64,000 nt of DNA from assembly GCF_001625195.1 (NCBI RefSeq), contig NC_054391.1, positions 8,198,552 to 8,262,551 on the forward strand, in the 5' to 3' direction. Shown here in pieces: positions 10,975 through 22,199 of the stretch. Within the stretch, counting starts at the first letter, position 1, and every line of letters starts with the position of its first letter. Below the pieces are notes generated by a model that searched no databases, was not told the DNA's origin, and saw nothing but the letters and a program-made list of their open reading frames with translations. Both the position numbers and the translations under genes were made by a program. Origin of the DNA: Drechmeria coniospora. Its lineage: Eukaryota; Ascomycota; Sordariomycetes; Hypocreales; Ophiocordycipitaceae.

Positions 10975-11190
10975 AAATATAACAGACGATCCCGTTGAAA
11001 GACAGTTAGGTAAGTAAGTGCGCCCTGTTTAAGTATGAGGTTGTATTTAAGACTAAAGCTTTTCCTTTTCTAAGCTTTGCGGTTCCGTACCTCTTGTACC
11101 CCCCCAATAGTTAGGGCAGACCCTACTTACCTAGGCCCACTCTACTATTTGGCTTAGCCGAGCTTTATCCTTGCACCTAGCCTTATAATA
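10975..11190. repeat. Repeat family S3 relic
   Basis: Shares a run around GACAGTTAGGTAAGTAAG (11001 onward), a TTAAGACTAAAGCTT block and a pyrimidine-rich tail with 45380-45600 and 59010-59235. The 45-kb copy adjoins the start of a Gypsy-type LTR, so S3 is probably part of a long Gypsy LTR. Boundaries are approximate. Confidence 0.55.
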
Positions 11191-11319
11191 GAAAGGAGGC
11201 TTACTAATAATTAATATACTTATTGCCTTTGTCTTTAAAACTAGCTACTTATAACTAGCGTTCCAATTTATTAACCGAGTATTACTCTCTTTAGTAAACA
11301 TATTATTTATAATACTTTG

Positions 11320-12056
11320 TGTTAAAATACTGGTATTTATACTAGTAAGACTACCTAAATAGGATACTATCCTATTAGTATTAGTACTAGTACTACTAGT
11401 ACGGATGCTATACTATACTGCGAGTATTAGTAAGCATATTGAGTTGACTAATAGTATACAACATACTACTTCTCCGAACTATGACTCGGAGCGACATACG
11501 GTAGTACTACTACCGACTAACTTACTACTGCAATGTGACCTACACATATAGTAGCCAGTCGACCACTAGAGCCAATTGATCGGAACGACAATTGCTGCTC
11601 TCCCAATCGCTACTAGCGCCTGCCAGCCTACAATACTAACTTAGGCCGGACCACCTATTTATTATGTAATGGAATCAGCCAAGCTAATGACTAAAACAAT
11701 CCATCTAACCTTATGACGGAAGCAGTTAACTAACGAGTAACTAAAATAGTTATCCAACTGTATAATGGTTTTAGCTATTTAAGCTATAGTACGATAGCGC
11801 CTTTAATCTACGATAGAATCTCCGATAAAGCCGTTATTGGGGATTATTCTATAGATATAAATAGCTACTCTTTTCCTGTACTGTAGCTAGAAGAAATAAT
11901 CGTATTCGTTTGTATAAGTTGGTACTACTAATTGTATACTCTTGCCCAGTTACTAACTGGTACTTCCCTTATTGCTGTTACTAACAGTATAATTAATTTA
12001 CTAGTCCGTGCGATATACTTCTACTATCCCCTCCTCTTGCGCATTAATTGTAAAGA
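11320..12056 (+). repeat. 5' LTR A1 of the 11.3-18.7 kb Copia
   Basis: 737 bp, TGTTAAAATAC start and a TTGTAAAGA end. The end is fixed by the first base of the primer site and by comparison with the 3' LTR. It contains the paired palindromes CCAGTTACTAACTGG (11946-11960) and GCTGTTACTAACAGT (11974-11988). Confidence 0.92.
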
Positions 12057-12080
12057 GGTTATAAGCCCGGAAGGACTACA
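12057..12080 (+). other. Primer binding site, internal initiator tRNA-Met type
   Basis: GGTTATAAGCCCGGAAGG follows the LTR without a gap. It is complementary to the anticodon-stem region of initiator tRNA-Met (known GGGCTCATAACC) apart from one G-to-A change of RIP type. Drosophila copia uses the same half-tRNA mode. Equivalent sites start at 30384, 61196 and, on the minus strand, end at 37631. Confidence 0.7.
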
Positions 12081-12106
12081 ATTAATCCCCTAGAATTAAT
12101 CTATGC

Positions 12107-12425
12107 AACTTACTAAGTCGCCTACCAGTACTACTAGTAAATCGCACAAGAACGACCATTGTAACTTATTAAGTTACCTACTAGTACTACTAGTAACTCT
12201 TGGTCTAACTTAGGAACTTACCAAGTTACCTACCAGTACTACTAGTAACGATTAATTAACTTCTATAACCTACTAGTACTACTAGTAATTCTTAGTCGAA
12301 CTCTATGACCTACTAAGTCACCTACCAGTACTACTGGTAACGCTTGGTTGTCTCCAAGCTACGGCTCCTCTTCCTACTAGTACTACTAGTAGGAGACCTA
12401 ACTGCTAGTATTACTAGCTAGGTAA
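12107..12425 (+). repeat. Leader hairpin array (A1 element)
   Basis: Between primer site and gag the sequence is a run of units of about 52 bp. Each has an ACTTACTAAGT-type palindrome followed by TACCAGTACTACTGGTA or its RIP form TACTAGTACTACTAGTA. There is no coding potential. The same array appears at 30432-30842 and, decayed, at 21090-21430. Confidence 0.85.
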
Positions 12426-14581
12426 GTAAGGTAAGACTGGAATCTAGTTACTAACTAGAAAATGGATCCCAATAACCAAGGTCAGAAGACCAACCTATTG
12501 GAAATTAAAAAATATCTACGGGAACAATAAACGCAAATCGACAAACTGCTACGGTAACTCAATACTGTTGTCCCAAGGATATAAGAACGACTAGATTTAA
12601 TAAAGTCTACCCTTAGTACTAGTACTAGTCTTAATAGGGTAGAGGAAGGCTATTCTAACTATGCGCTAAATAAAAAGGCATTTAACTTCCCTAAATATAC
12701 AAAACTTAAAGGTACTAAGAACTATAAGCTATAGGAGCAATCCCTAGCAATATACCTTTAAGCCCTTAATCTGGAAGGTTTTTTGGATAAACCTTTAATA
12801 GTATTTAGTTTTTCAGGCAGGAATTAAGCCAATTTACTTATACTACTACGGGATAGCTGTTCGAAAGAAATCTTAGCATTAACTGCTTATATTAAAAATC
12901 CAACTTAAATTTATCTATTATTAAAGAAGCATTACTGCAAAGGCCACAAAGCTAAGCGCTCCAACCTATATAAGGCCTACTACAGTTTTATATTCAAGGG
13001 GTATAAAGGAATACTTAATGCATTTAATACTAAATTTAATAGTCGACTTACTAGGCTATTACTAGCTAGAGCAATAATTAATCCATTAGACTAGACTAAT
13101 TATTACCTTGCATCTGTTAAACCTATATTTCTACATTGGGTAGCTATTCAGGAAAATAACCTTATATCTTCTAAAGCACTAGGACTCCAATCGGACATCT
13201 TTAACCTATAATATCTTATAGCTAACCTAATAAAAGAAAATCGAAACTCCAGTACTACTGGAACGAATACATTTAGTTACTAAATATCTTAAGGACCTAA
13301 GAAAAAGAAGAAGGGAAATAAGTTCAATAAATCTAACCAATCGAGTTAACCCAATAAATCAATTTAATCCAAGAAACCAAATAAATCTAACTAATCGACT
13401 AAGCAACCAGAGGATACTACTAGTTTCCTAGTTGGTAACTACAGCCTAACTGTTGGCTGTATGGACTTACCTAATTCCTACTAAGAATTAGATACTAATT
13501 CTATATAAGAATTAGAGATATTACCCAACTTGGATAATATCGGTACACTATATAGTATTACTAATACTAATATATACAATTAGGGCCTAATCTACAATAC
13601 TGGCTCGACCTGCTATTTAGTAAACAATCGGTCTAAGTTTTTAAATTTCCGACCAATTGCAAAATCCCAGTCAAAACCAATTACAACTAGAGGTAGTCCT
13701 ATCTACCCTAGTGGAATTGGGAATGCAGAATTTATAGTATTAATTAATACCAACCTACCAACCTATAGTACACTTATACTAAAGGAGGCACTATATATTC
13801 CGAAGCTAGAAGTCAATATTATTAGTAGGATATATTACTACGGATTAGGGGGAATACTTATTAAGGAATCCCTATATAACTCGAACCGAAAAGTATGCGG
13901 CCTACTAAACTTCTAAAGGTACGGCTTCTTCCTACAACAAGAAGGTCTAAATACACCTACCTTAAATAAGTCGGATTCAGCCTACTTCTGCTACTATAGC
14001 AGCTACGGAATTGTAGTGGAAATTCCTATGCAATAACCTCCCTGGGCCAACGAGGCAGAAGACTATACGACACCTAGATCGGTGCCTAGGTCGGTACCTA
14101 GATTGGTGCCTAAGTCGGTACCTAGTCCTATACCAAGACCGGGACCTAGACCAAGACCAAGTCCTAGCCCAACTACCAGTTCGGCTAGTATAAGGGACCT
14201 TACTAAGGCTACCTTATATAAAGACCCTATAGAGGACCCAGTCCCTATAGAGGCAATAGACCTACTAGTAGCCCTAACTACTAGTACTAAGGAACAGGCT
14301 ATTCCGACTACCAGTACGGAATTCAGCAACTAGTCTTACCAAAGACTATTGCAATAAGCAGGCATTTGGTACATACGACTAGGACATATTAGTTTACCAC
14401 TTTTGAAAAAGACTAGTAAAATTACTAGTAGGCTACCTAACTTTACATCTATTAAGGTTACCGACTTCCAATACATTGCTTATATACGGGCAAAATCCAT
14501 AAGACGCCAGTTAAGGGAACTAATTAAGGACCCAGACTATGTACTTAACTCAATCGAAGGGGATACATTTAGGATTAAACC

Positions 14582-15145
14582 TGTTAAAATACTAGGATTT
14601 ATACTAGTAAGACTACCCAAATAGGATACTATCCTATTATTGCTACTACCAGTAGCAACTGTCAGAAGTACTACTGCTGGCAGATATACTATACTATACT
14701 AAGAGTATAAGTAAGTATACAGAGCTGACTAATAGTATACAACATACTATTTCTCTAAACTATTGTCAAAGATACTTGCCTAATTAGGTATAGTACAGAA
14801 TGCTCTAGAACATTCTAGAATATTCTAGAATATTCCATACCCCACTTATGGAATGTACTGGAACTCCTTGGAATAAGCCGGAATGTTGCTTACCCTACTT
14901 ATGGAATAAGCTAGAACAGTCTTTACTATATTTCTACACCTATATAAGGCAGTAGCCATTCCCTTAGAATAGTTTCTCTTTTGAAATATAATCGCATTCG
15001 TTTGTATAATTCGGTACTACCAATTGTGCACTCTTGCCTAGTTACTAACTGGCACCCCTTATGCTGTTACTAACAGCTTGATTGATTCCCTGGTCCGTGC
15101 GATATACTTCCACTACCCCTCCTCTTGCGCACCCAAATTGCAAGA
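14582..15145 (+). mobile_element. Solo LTR A2 (564 bp) inside the Copia integrase, TSD AAACC
   Basis: TGTTAAAATACTAGG start, TTGCAAGA end, AAACC at 14577-14581 and 15146-15150. The integrase frame continues in register on both sides once the LTR and one duplication are removed. It carries GCTGTTACTAACAGC at 15063-15077. Confidence 0.93.
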
Positions 15146-15960
15146 AAACCTATATCCTATAATCGAAAATCTATTGGATTAATACTAATTGATCGAAAAT
15201 CCCGATTCCGTTGGGTATATATCCTACCCAATAAGGAAGGACCAACAATTCTCCAGGCTATAAAGAACTTCTTTCAAAGCCTAAAAATACACTATAGCCG
15301 TTACCCAAAAAGGCTATTCTATAATGGAGGACCTAAAATTAATATATTATTACAGGACTGGTTGGGTACCAAAGGTATACTAGTCGATACGTCTTGCCCG
15401 TATACCCCCAAACAAAACGGACTTACCGAACGGTCTATATAAGTTATCCTGGACCGGCTACGAGTAACTATAATTTGGGCTGGCCTCCTACTTTTCCTCT
15501 GGTCTACTATACTTCCTGCTATAGTTAACCTAGTTAACTATACTGCAATTACCAATAGGGACCTAAGCCCCTATTAATTACTTAAGCAGGAACTACAAGG
15601 GCTAAAAACACCACTAAACCTTACAGCCTATAAGGCTATTGGTACCTACTGCGAAGTCCTAATCCCTTATTAGAAACGGATTCAAAGTGCTAAATTAGCA
15701 CAACGCACAGAACCAGTAAGGCTACTAGTAACGCTAGGTTCAAAAACATACCTTGTATATATACCTTCCAGAAGGGCAGTTACAAAAACTACCTTCCTAA
15801 AAATCCTAGAAGGTATTGGCCCTATCTCCCAAGGACTTCAACGACTACCAAGTCCTAGTCCCCAAGGACTAGAGTCAGAGGGGGAAATTAAAATAGAAGA
15901 TTATATCTCACAAACTACCTCTAGTCCCTAAATACCTAGGGAGACAGAGGGGGTCAATGG

Positions 15961-16160
15961 ACCTACTAGTCCTACTAGGACCAGTAGACCTACCAGTCCT
16001 ACTGGGACCAGTAGACCTACTAGTCCTACTAGGACCAGTAGACCTACTAGTCCTACTAGGACTAGCAGACCTACTAGGACCAGCAGACCTACTAGACCTA
16101 CTAGGACCAGTAGGCTGCAAGAAGCCAACGGACCAACTAGTCCTACTAGGACTAGTACAA
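15961..16160 (+). repeat. Minisatellite in the integrase-RT linker, Thr/Ser/Pro-rich
   Basis: Direct repeats built on CCTACTAGTCCTACTAGGAC encode an SPTRTSRPT-like repeat. Copy number differs in each element: long here and at 27610-27845 (minus strand), short at 33801-33905 and 47676-47750. Confidence 0.85.
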
Positions 16161-17969
16161 CAGAGGGGGTCCTAGCCCAGCTAACAGAGGATCTACTAAA
16201 TACCTCCCTTCCAGATGCACCAGAACTAGAAGACAACCCTGACCTAATGGATCTTAACCTAACGTATTGGATCCAGGACCTGTACTATTAAGCCAAAGCA
16301 AAGCAAATACTAGTTAGTAGTAAGCCTACTAGCTGGAAGCAGGTACTTAAGTCAGACAACAAAGACCAGTAGATAAGTACTATATTCTTAGAATTCCAGC
16401 AACTTATCCAGGCAGGGGTATTCTACTTTATTCCTCTTAAAGAAATACCAACTGGTTGGAGACTTCTGAAAAGTAGACTTATACTACAAGTCAAAAAGGA
16501 TCAGCAGAATAACCCCGTTAAATGTAAGGCACGACTAGTAGCTAAGGGATTTATGCAAATTAAAGGCCTCGACTATATAGAGACTTTTGCAACTACTAGC
16601 ATTCCACCTACCTAGAGGATACTATTAGCCCTAGCTGCCCAGAATAACTAGTACGTCGAGCAAATTGACTTTATTGGTATTTTCCTAAACAGTAAGCTAC
16701 CTAAAGTTAATTATCTTAAAATTCCCAAGGGACTGGAAGCATTTATTAGTCTTAATAAGAATAATAACTTAGCTAAGCTACTAGCTAAGCTAGGCTACAA
16801 CCCAGCAGTTAAACAAGGTATCCTTTTAAAAAGGGTACTCTACGGTCTAAAACAAGGACCTAGAGAGTAGTAGGAGGTACTAGCCAAACTGCTATAACAA
16901 AACGGATATAGCCCTCTTATATCTAATCCGGCTATTTACTATAATAATACTACTAGTACTTATATAGTTAGCTATATCGACAATTGCCTACTTATTGGAC
17001 CAGACCTTGTACATATTAACTAGCTAAAACAGTAACTATATAAGGTTTACCCAATTAAAGACTACGGGTAGGCTGCTTTCTTTCTAGGCGTACAAATTAG
17101 TCAAACAACCAAGGGAATTACTCTTAGTTAAAAAGGGTATATCGAGGAAGCCCTATTCCGATTTGGGCTAACGGAGGCCAAGGCAGTAGTAATCCTACTA
17201 CAGCTAGGGGTACTTAAACAGGCTATTACTATACCCCTTCCTCCCTTATCCGCTACCGACCAACTGGTATACCAACAAATAGTAGGGACCCTAATGTACC
17301 TTATGCTATTAACCCGACTAGATATAGCCTTTGCAATACAATAGTTATCTCGGTATATGCACCAGGCTACTAGCCTATAGCTATCAGCCGGCAAGAACCT
17401 CCTCCAATATCTAAAAGGAACTATAGATCTAGCTATTTACTACTGGTCTAATTCCTCAGTACCCAATCTATCTGGATTTTCCGATAGCGATTTTACAGGG
17501 GACTTAGATTCCTCTAAGTTAACCTACGGATACCTCTTTACCTTAGCAGGCGGACCTATCTACTGGAAATCAAAAAGGGCTAGTACTATTGCTCTTTCTA
17601 CCGTAGAGGCAGAATCGGATGCCCTATTGGAAGCTATTCGGGAACTTAAATGGCTAGATGGTCTATTTACTAAAATAGGCAAAGGTTTCCAAAAACCTAT
17701 TCCACTATTATATAACAATAATAGATCTATCTCTAATGCCAATAACCCCAATTAGCATAACCGAACAAAGCATACATTACTAAGTTCCGGTATATACAGC
17801 AAGAAGTAACTAACGGACTAGCCAAAATCAGCTACCTAAATACTAAGTCTATGCCTACCAATAGCCTTACTAAGGCTCTTACTACTAATCTCTTCCAACG
17901 CTACCTTAGCCTACTAGGTCTCTAAGGAATCCCTATTTAGCAGTAGTTATACTAGCTAAATAGAGGGAG

Positions 17970-18706
17970 TGTTAAAATACTAGTATTTATACTAGTAAGA
18001 CTACCTAAATAGGATACTATCCTATTAGTATTAGTACTAGTACTACTAGTACGGATGCTATACTATACTGCGAGTATTAGTAAGCATATTGAGTTAACTA
18101 ATAGTATACAATATACTACTTCTCCGAACTATAACTCGGAGCGATATACGGTAGTACTACTACCGACCAACTTACTACTGCAATGTAACCTATATATATA
18201 GTAGCCAGTCGACTACTAGAGCCAATTAATCGGAACGACAATTGCTACTCTCCCAATCGCTACTAGCGCCTACCAGCCTACAATACTAACTTAGGCCGGA
18301 CTACCTATTCATTATGTAATGGAATTAGCCAAGCTAATAACTAAAACAATCTATCCAACCTTATAACGGAAGCAGTTAACTAACAAGTAACTAAAACAGT
18401 TATCCAACTGTATAATAGTTTCAGCCATTTAAGCTATAATACGATAGCGCCTTTAATTTACGATAGAATCTCCAATAAAGCCGTTATTGGGGATTGTTCT
18501 GTAGATATAAATAGCCGCTCTTTTCCTGTACTGTAGCTAGAAGAAATAATTGTATTTATTTGTATAAGTTAGTACTACTAATTGTACACTCTTGCCTAGT
18601 TACTAACTGGTACTTCCCTTATTGCTGTTACTAACAGTATAATTAATTTACTAGTCCGTGCGATATACTTCTACTATCCCCTCCTCTTGCGTATTAATTG
18701 CAAAGA
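17970..18706 (+). repeat. 3' LTR A1 of the 11.3-18.7 kb Copia
   Basis: 737 bp, same length as the 5' LTR, directly after the purine tract AAATAGAGGGAG. It ends TTGCAAAGA, followed by the target duplication CTTTG. Confidence 0.93.
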
Positions 18707-18711
18707 CTTTG

Positions 18712-19405
18712 TACCTTAAATTCTAGCTTTTCTATAAATATAATATAGGTAATAATATAAACTAAGGCGCTAAAAGAAGAGGGGTATAATATATATAGGA
18801 AGATATACTTATATCGATAATAGATTAATTAACTATTAAGCCAAATAGCCAAAACTATTAAAAGATCCCCCGGTATAGATGTACTTTGTATAGCTACTAT
18901 ATATTACGTTACTTATAAGGCCTATACTTATAGTACGCCTTATATTTATACTGTACCTTTTTTTAGTATTTATTTTTATTTACTTTATATAGTTTTTAGC
19001 TCGAGTTTTTAAAGAGGCTATATAATAGTTAGTATTTATATTTAGAGTAGGTTAAATTTAGTATATTGTTTTGTAGTTTATTATACTTTACTATTTAAAT
19101 AAACTATACTAGTTATTAATAAAGGTACTAGAAAACTATAGTGTATTTTTTATATGTCTATTAGACTAGCCTTTATATTTTATACTAAGTTATTTAATAC
19201 TACTTTTATGTATTTTTACTTATAACTAGCTTTATTACTTAAAGTACAAAGTATTCTTTTATTTAAGACATCTTATTAGTAAATATATACAATAGCTATA
19301 ATATTAATTTTCTATTGTATTTAAACTATAAGTACAAAATATATATTTTATACAAAGAAATAAAAATAATATAATAATTCTAATAAATACTTAAGGTGTA
19401 ATTAT
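18712..19405. other. TA-rich unresolved sequence with a long-form family G LTR fragment
   Basis: The stretch at about 18830-18960 (AGCCAAATAGCC ... TTATAAGGCCTATAC) resembles the middle of the long family G LTR at 23257-23592, in the opposite direction. The rest is TA-rich and shows nothing recognisable. Confidence 0.4.
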
Positions 19406-19590
19406 TATTAAAATACTAGTATTTATACTAATAAGACTACCTAAATACGATACTATTATATTAGTACTAGTACTACTAGTACGGATACTATACTATACTA
19501 TAAGTATTAGTAAGTATATTGAGTTAACTAATAGTATACAATATACTATATCTCCAAGCTATAACTCGGAGCAATATACAGTAGTATTAC

Positions 19591-20495
19591 TCTTTGCAAT
19601 TAATGCGCAAGAGGAGGGGATAGTAGAAGTATATCGTACGGACCAGTAAATTAATTATACTATTAGTAACAGCAATAAGGAGAGTGCCAATTAGTAACTG
19701 GTTAAGAGTGTACAATTGGTAGTACTAAACGAATGCGATTATTTCTTCTAGCTATAGTACAGGAAAAGAGCGGCTATTTATGTCTACAGAACAATCCCTA
19801 ATAACGGCTTAATCGGAGATTCTATTGTAGATTAAAGGCGCTATCGTACTATGGCTTAAATGGCTGAAACTATTATATAGTTGGATAATTGTTTTAGTTA
19901 TTTGTTAGTTAACTGCTTCCGTTATAAGGTTGGATGGATTGTTTTAGTTATTAGCTTGGCTGATTCCATTACATAATAAATAGGTGGTCCGGCCTAAGTT
20001 AGTATTGTGGGCTGGTAAGCGCTAGTAGCGATTGGGAGAGCAGCAATTGTCGTTCCGATTAATTGGCTCTAGTGGTCGACTGGCTACTATATATATAGGT
20101 TATATTGTAGTAGTAAGTTGGTCGGTAGTAGTACTACTATATGTCGCTCCGAGTTATAGTTCGGAGAAGTAGTATGTTGTATACTATTAGTTAACTCAAT
20201 ATGCTTACTAATACTCGCAGTATAGTATAGCATCCGTACTAGTAGTACTAGTACTAATTGTTATGGTATCGGGCTTAGCCCGATATAGGAGAACGGAGGG
20301 AACCAAGGGACCCACTAGGAGGAACGCATACAACTAGAAGCCCTAGTTGCTAAGTAGTTTTCCTATCCTTTAAGTCTTTTAATAAACATTATTGAGAGTC
20401 CTAGAGCAGTCGCCTAGCGACTCCGTAATACTAATACTAATAGGATAGTATCCTATTTAGGTAGTCTTACTAGTATAAATACTAGTATTTTAATA
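19591..20495 (-). mobile_element. Solo LTR A1, reverse orientation, TSD ACTAC
   Basis: Runs from TCTTTGCAATTAATG (reverse of the A1 end) to TTTTAATA (reverse of TGTTAAAA with one RIP change). Flanks are ATTAC (19586-19590) and ACTAC (20496-20500), identical except for one C-to-T. It is itself split by the family G LTR at 20259-20430. Confidence 0.85.
20259..20430 (+). mobile_element. Solo LTR, family G (172 bp), TSD CTAAT
   Basis: TGTTATGGTATCGGGC start, ACTCCGTAATA end, CTAAT at 20254-20258 and 20431-20435. It is nearly identical to 2921-3091 and is the innermost layer of a three-deep nest. Confidence 0.92.
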
Positions 20496-21443
20496 ACTAC
20501 TACTAACTAACTTACTACTATAATATAACCTATATATATAGTAGCCAGTCGACTACTGGAGCCAATTAATCGGAACAGTAATTACAGCTCTCCTAATTAC
20601 TACTAGTACTTACTAGCCTACAATACTATCTTAGGCCGGACCACCCAATTATTATATAATAGAATTAGCTAACTTAATAACTAAAATAAGCTATCTAACC
20701 TTATAATAGAAGTAGTTAACTAGAGTATAACTAAAACAGCTATCTAACTATATAATAGTTTTAGCTATTAAGCTATAGTATAATAGAGCCTTTAATCTAT
20801 AATAGAATCTCTAATTAAGCTATTATTAGGGATTATTCTATAGATATAAATAGCTTCTCTTTTCCTATACTATAGCTAAAAGAAATAATTATATTTATTT
20901 ATATAGTTTAGTACTACTAATTATATACTTTTGCCTAGTTACTAACTAGCTCCCCTTATTACTATTACTAATAGTATAATTAATTTACTAGTCCGTATAA
21001 TATACTTTTACTATTCCCTCCTCTTATATATTAATTACAAAAGGTTATATGCCCAAAAGGACTATAATTAATCCCCTGGAATTAATCTATATAACTTACT
21101 CAATTGCCTACTAGTACTATTAGTAAATTATATAAGAACGACCTCTATAACTTACTAAGTTACCTACTAGTACTATTAGTAATTCTTAGTCGAACTCTAT
21201 AACTTACTAAATTACCTACTAGTACTATTAGTAATAATTAATTAAATCCTATAACTTACTAAGTTACTTACTAACTTTATTAGTAATTCTTAATCGAACT
21301 CTATAACTTATTAAGTTATAACTCCCCTAACTACTAGTACTACTAATACGTTATCTACTAGTACTACTAGTAATACTTAGTCTCTAAGATATAGCTCTTC
21401 TTCCTACTAATTGTACTACGCCCTACCTAAAGGTAGTACTTAC

Positions 21444-22180
21444 TGTTAAAATACTAGTATTTATACTAGTAAGACTACCTAAATAGGATACTATCCTATT
21501 AGTATTAGTACTAGTACTACTAGTACGGATACTATACTATACTGCGAGTATTAGTAAGTATATTGAGTTAACTAATAGTATATAACATACTACTTCTCCG
21601 AACTATAACTTGGAGCGACGTACGGTAGTACTACTACCGACCAACTCACTACTGCAATATAACCTATATATATGGTAGCCAGTCGACTACTGGAGCTAAT
21701 TGATCGGTACGATAATTGCTGCTCTCCCAATCGCTACTAGCGCTCGTTAGCCTATAATACTAACTTAGGCCGGACCACCCATTCATTATATAATGGAATT
21801 AGCTAAGCTAATAACTAAAACAATCCATCCAACCTTATAACGGAAGCAGTTAACTAATGAGTAACTAAAATAGTTATCCAACTATATAATGGTTTTAGCT
21901 ATTTAAGCTATAGTACAATAACGCCTTTAATCTACAATAGAATCTCCAATAAAGCCGTTATTAGGGATTATTCTATAAATATAAATAGCTGCTCTTTTCC
22001 TGTACTATAGCTAGAAGAAATAATTGCATTCGTTTGTATAATTTGGTACTACTAATTGTATATTCTTGCCTAGTTACTAACTAGTACTTCCCTTATTGCT
22101 ATTACTAACAGTATAATTGATTTACTAGTCCGTGCAATATACTTCCATTATCCCCTCCTCTTGCGCATTAATTGCAAAGA
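21444..22180 (+). mobile_element. Solo LTR A1 (737 bp), TSD CTTAC
   Basis: Exactly the same length as both LTRs of the 11.3-18.7 kb element, starting TGTTAAAATAC and ending TTGCAAAGA. CTTAC is repeated at 21439-21443 and 22181-22185. It lies in the leader of the Copia relic to its left. Confidence 0.93.
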
Positions 22181-22199
22181 CTTACTACTATAGTATGTA

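Larger units (their letters stand above)
12462..17940 (+). pseudogene. Dead Copia gag-pol polyprotein (A1 element)
   Basis: Start codon follows CTAGTTACTAACTAG. Gag starts MDPNNQGQKTN. Protease is near 13590-13870. A Pro-rich repeat linker is at 14071-14170. The integrase has an LILIDRKSRFRWVYILPNKE segment near 15180 and a PYTPKQNGLTERS segment near 15400. A Thr/Ser/Pro minisatellite is at 15961-16160. Reverse transcriptase spans about 16500-17160 and RNase H about 17460-17830. The longest clean pieces are 14082-14330, 14403-14585 and 15125-15440. It is broken by nonsense codons, one net frameshift and the LTR inserted at 14582-15145. Confidence 0.9.
11320..18706 (+). mobile_element. Complete Copia retrotransposon, LTR type A1, TSD CTTTG
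   Basis: A 7387-bp element bounded by two 737-bp LTRs and the 5-bp duplication CTTTG (11315-11319 and 18707-18711). Order: LTR, primer site, hairpin leader, gag (start codon at 12462), protease, integrase, reverse transcriptase, RNase H (stop at 17938-17940), purine tract, LTR. That is Copia order, with integrase before reverse transcriptase. A solo LTR A2 sits in the integrase region. Gag-pol is dead: many Gln and Trp codons are TAA/TAG, and after removing the solo LTR the frame carries a net frameshift. The YxDD site reads YIDN near 16975. Confidence 0.93.
19406..21042 (+). repeat. LTR A1 (5' LTR of a Copia relic), split by a reversed solo LTR
   Basis: The left part, 19406-19590, and right part, 20501-21042, together make one A1 LTR of about 727 bp. 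The right part runs into a degraded primer site (GGTTATATGCCC, 21043) and a decayed leader array up to 21443. No pol follows, so only the 5' end of that element survives. Confidence 0.82.

Noticed and set aside
15928..16236. Leu/Val-rich minus-strand ORF resembling a membrane protein
   Set aside because: It is the antisense of the Thr/Ser/Pro minisatellite in Copia pol; the same artefact occurs at 27512-27976 and 33748-33984.
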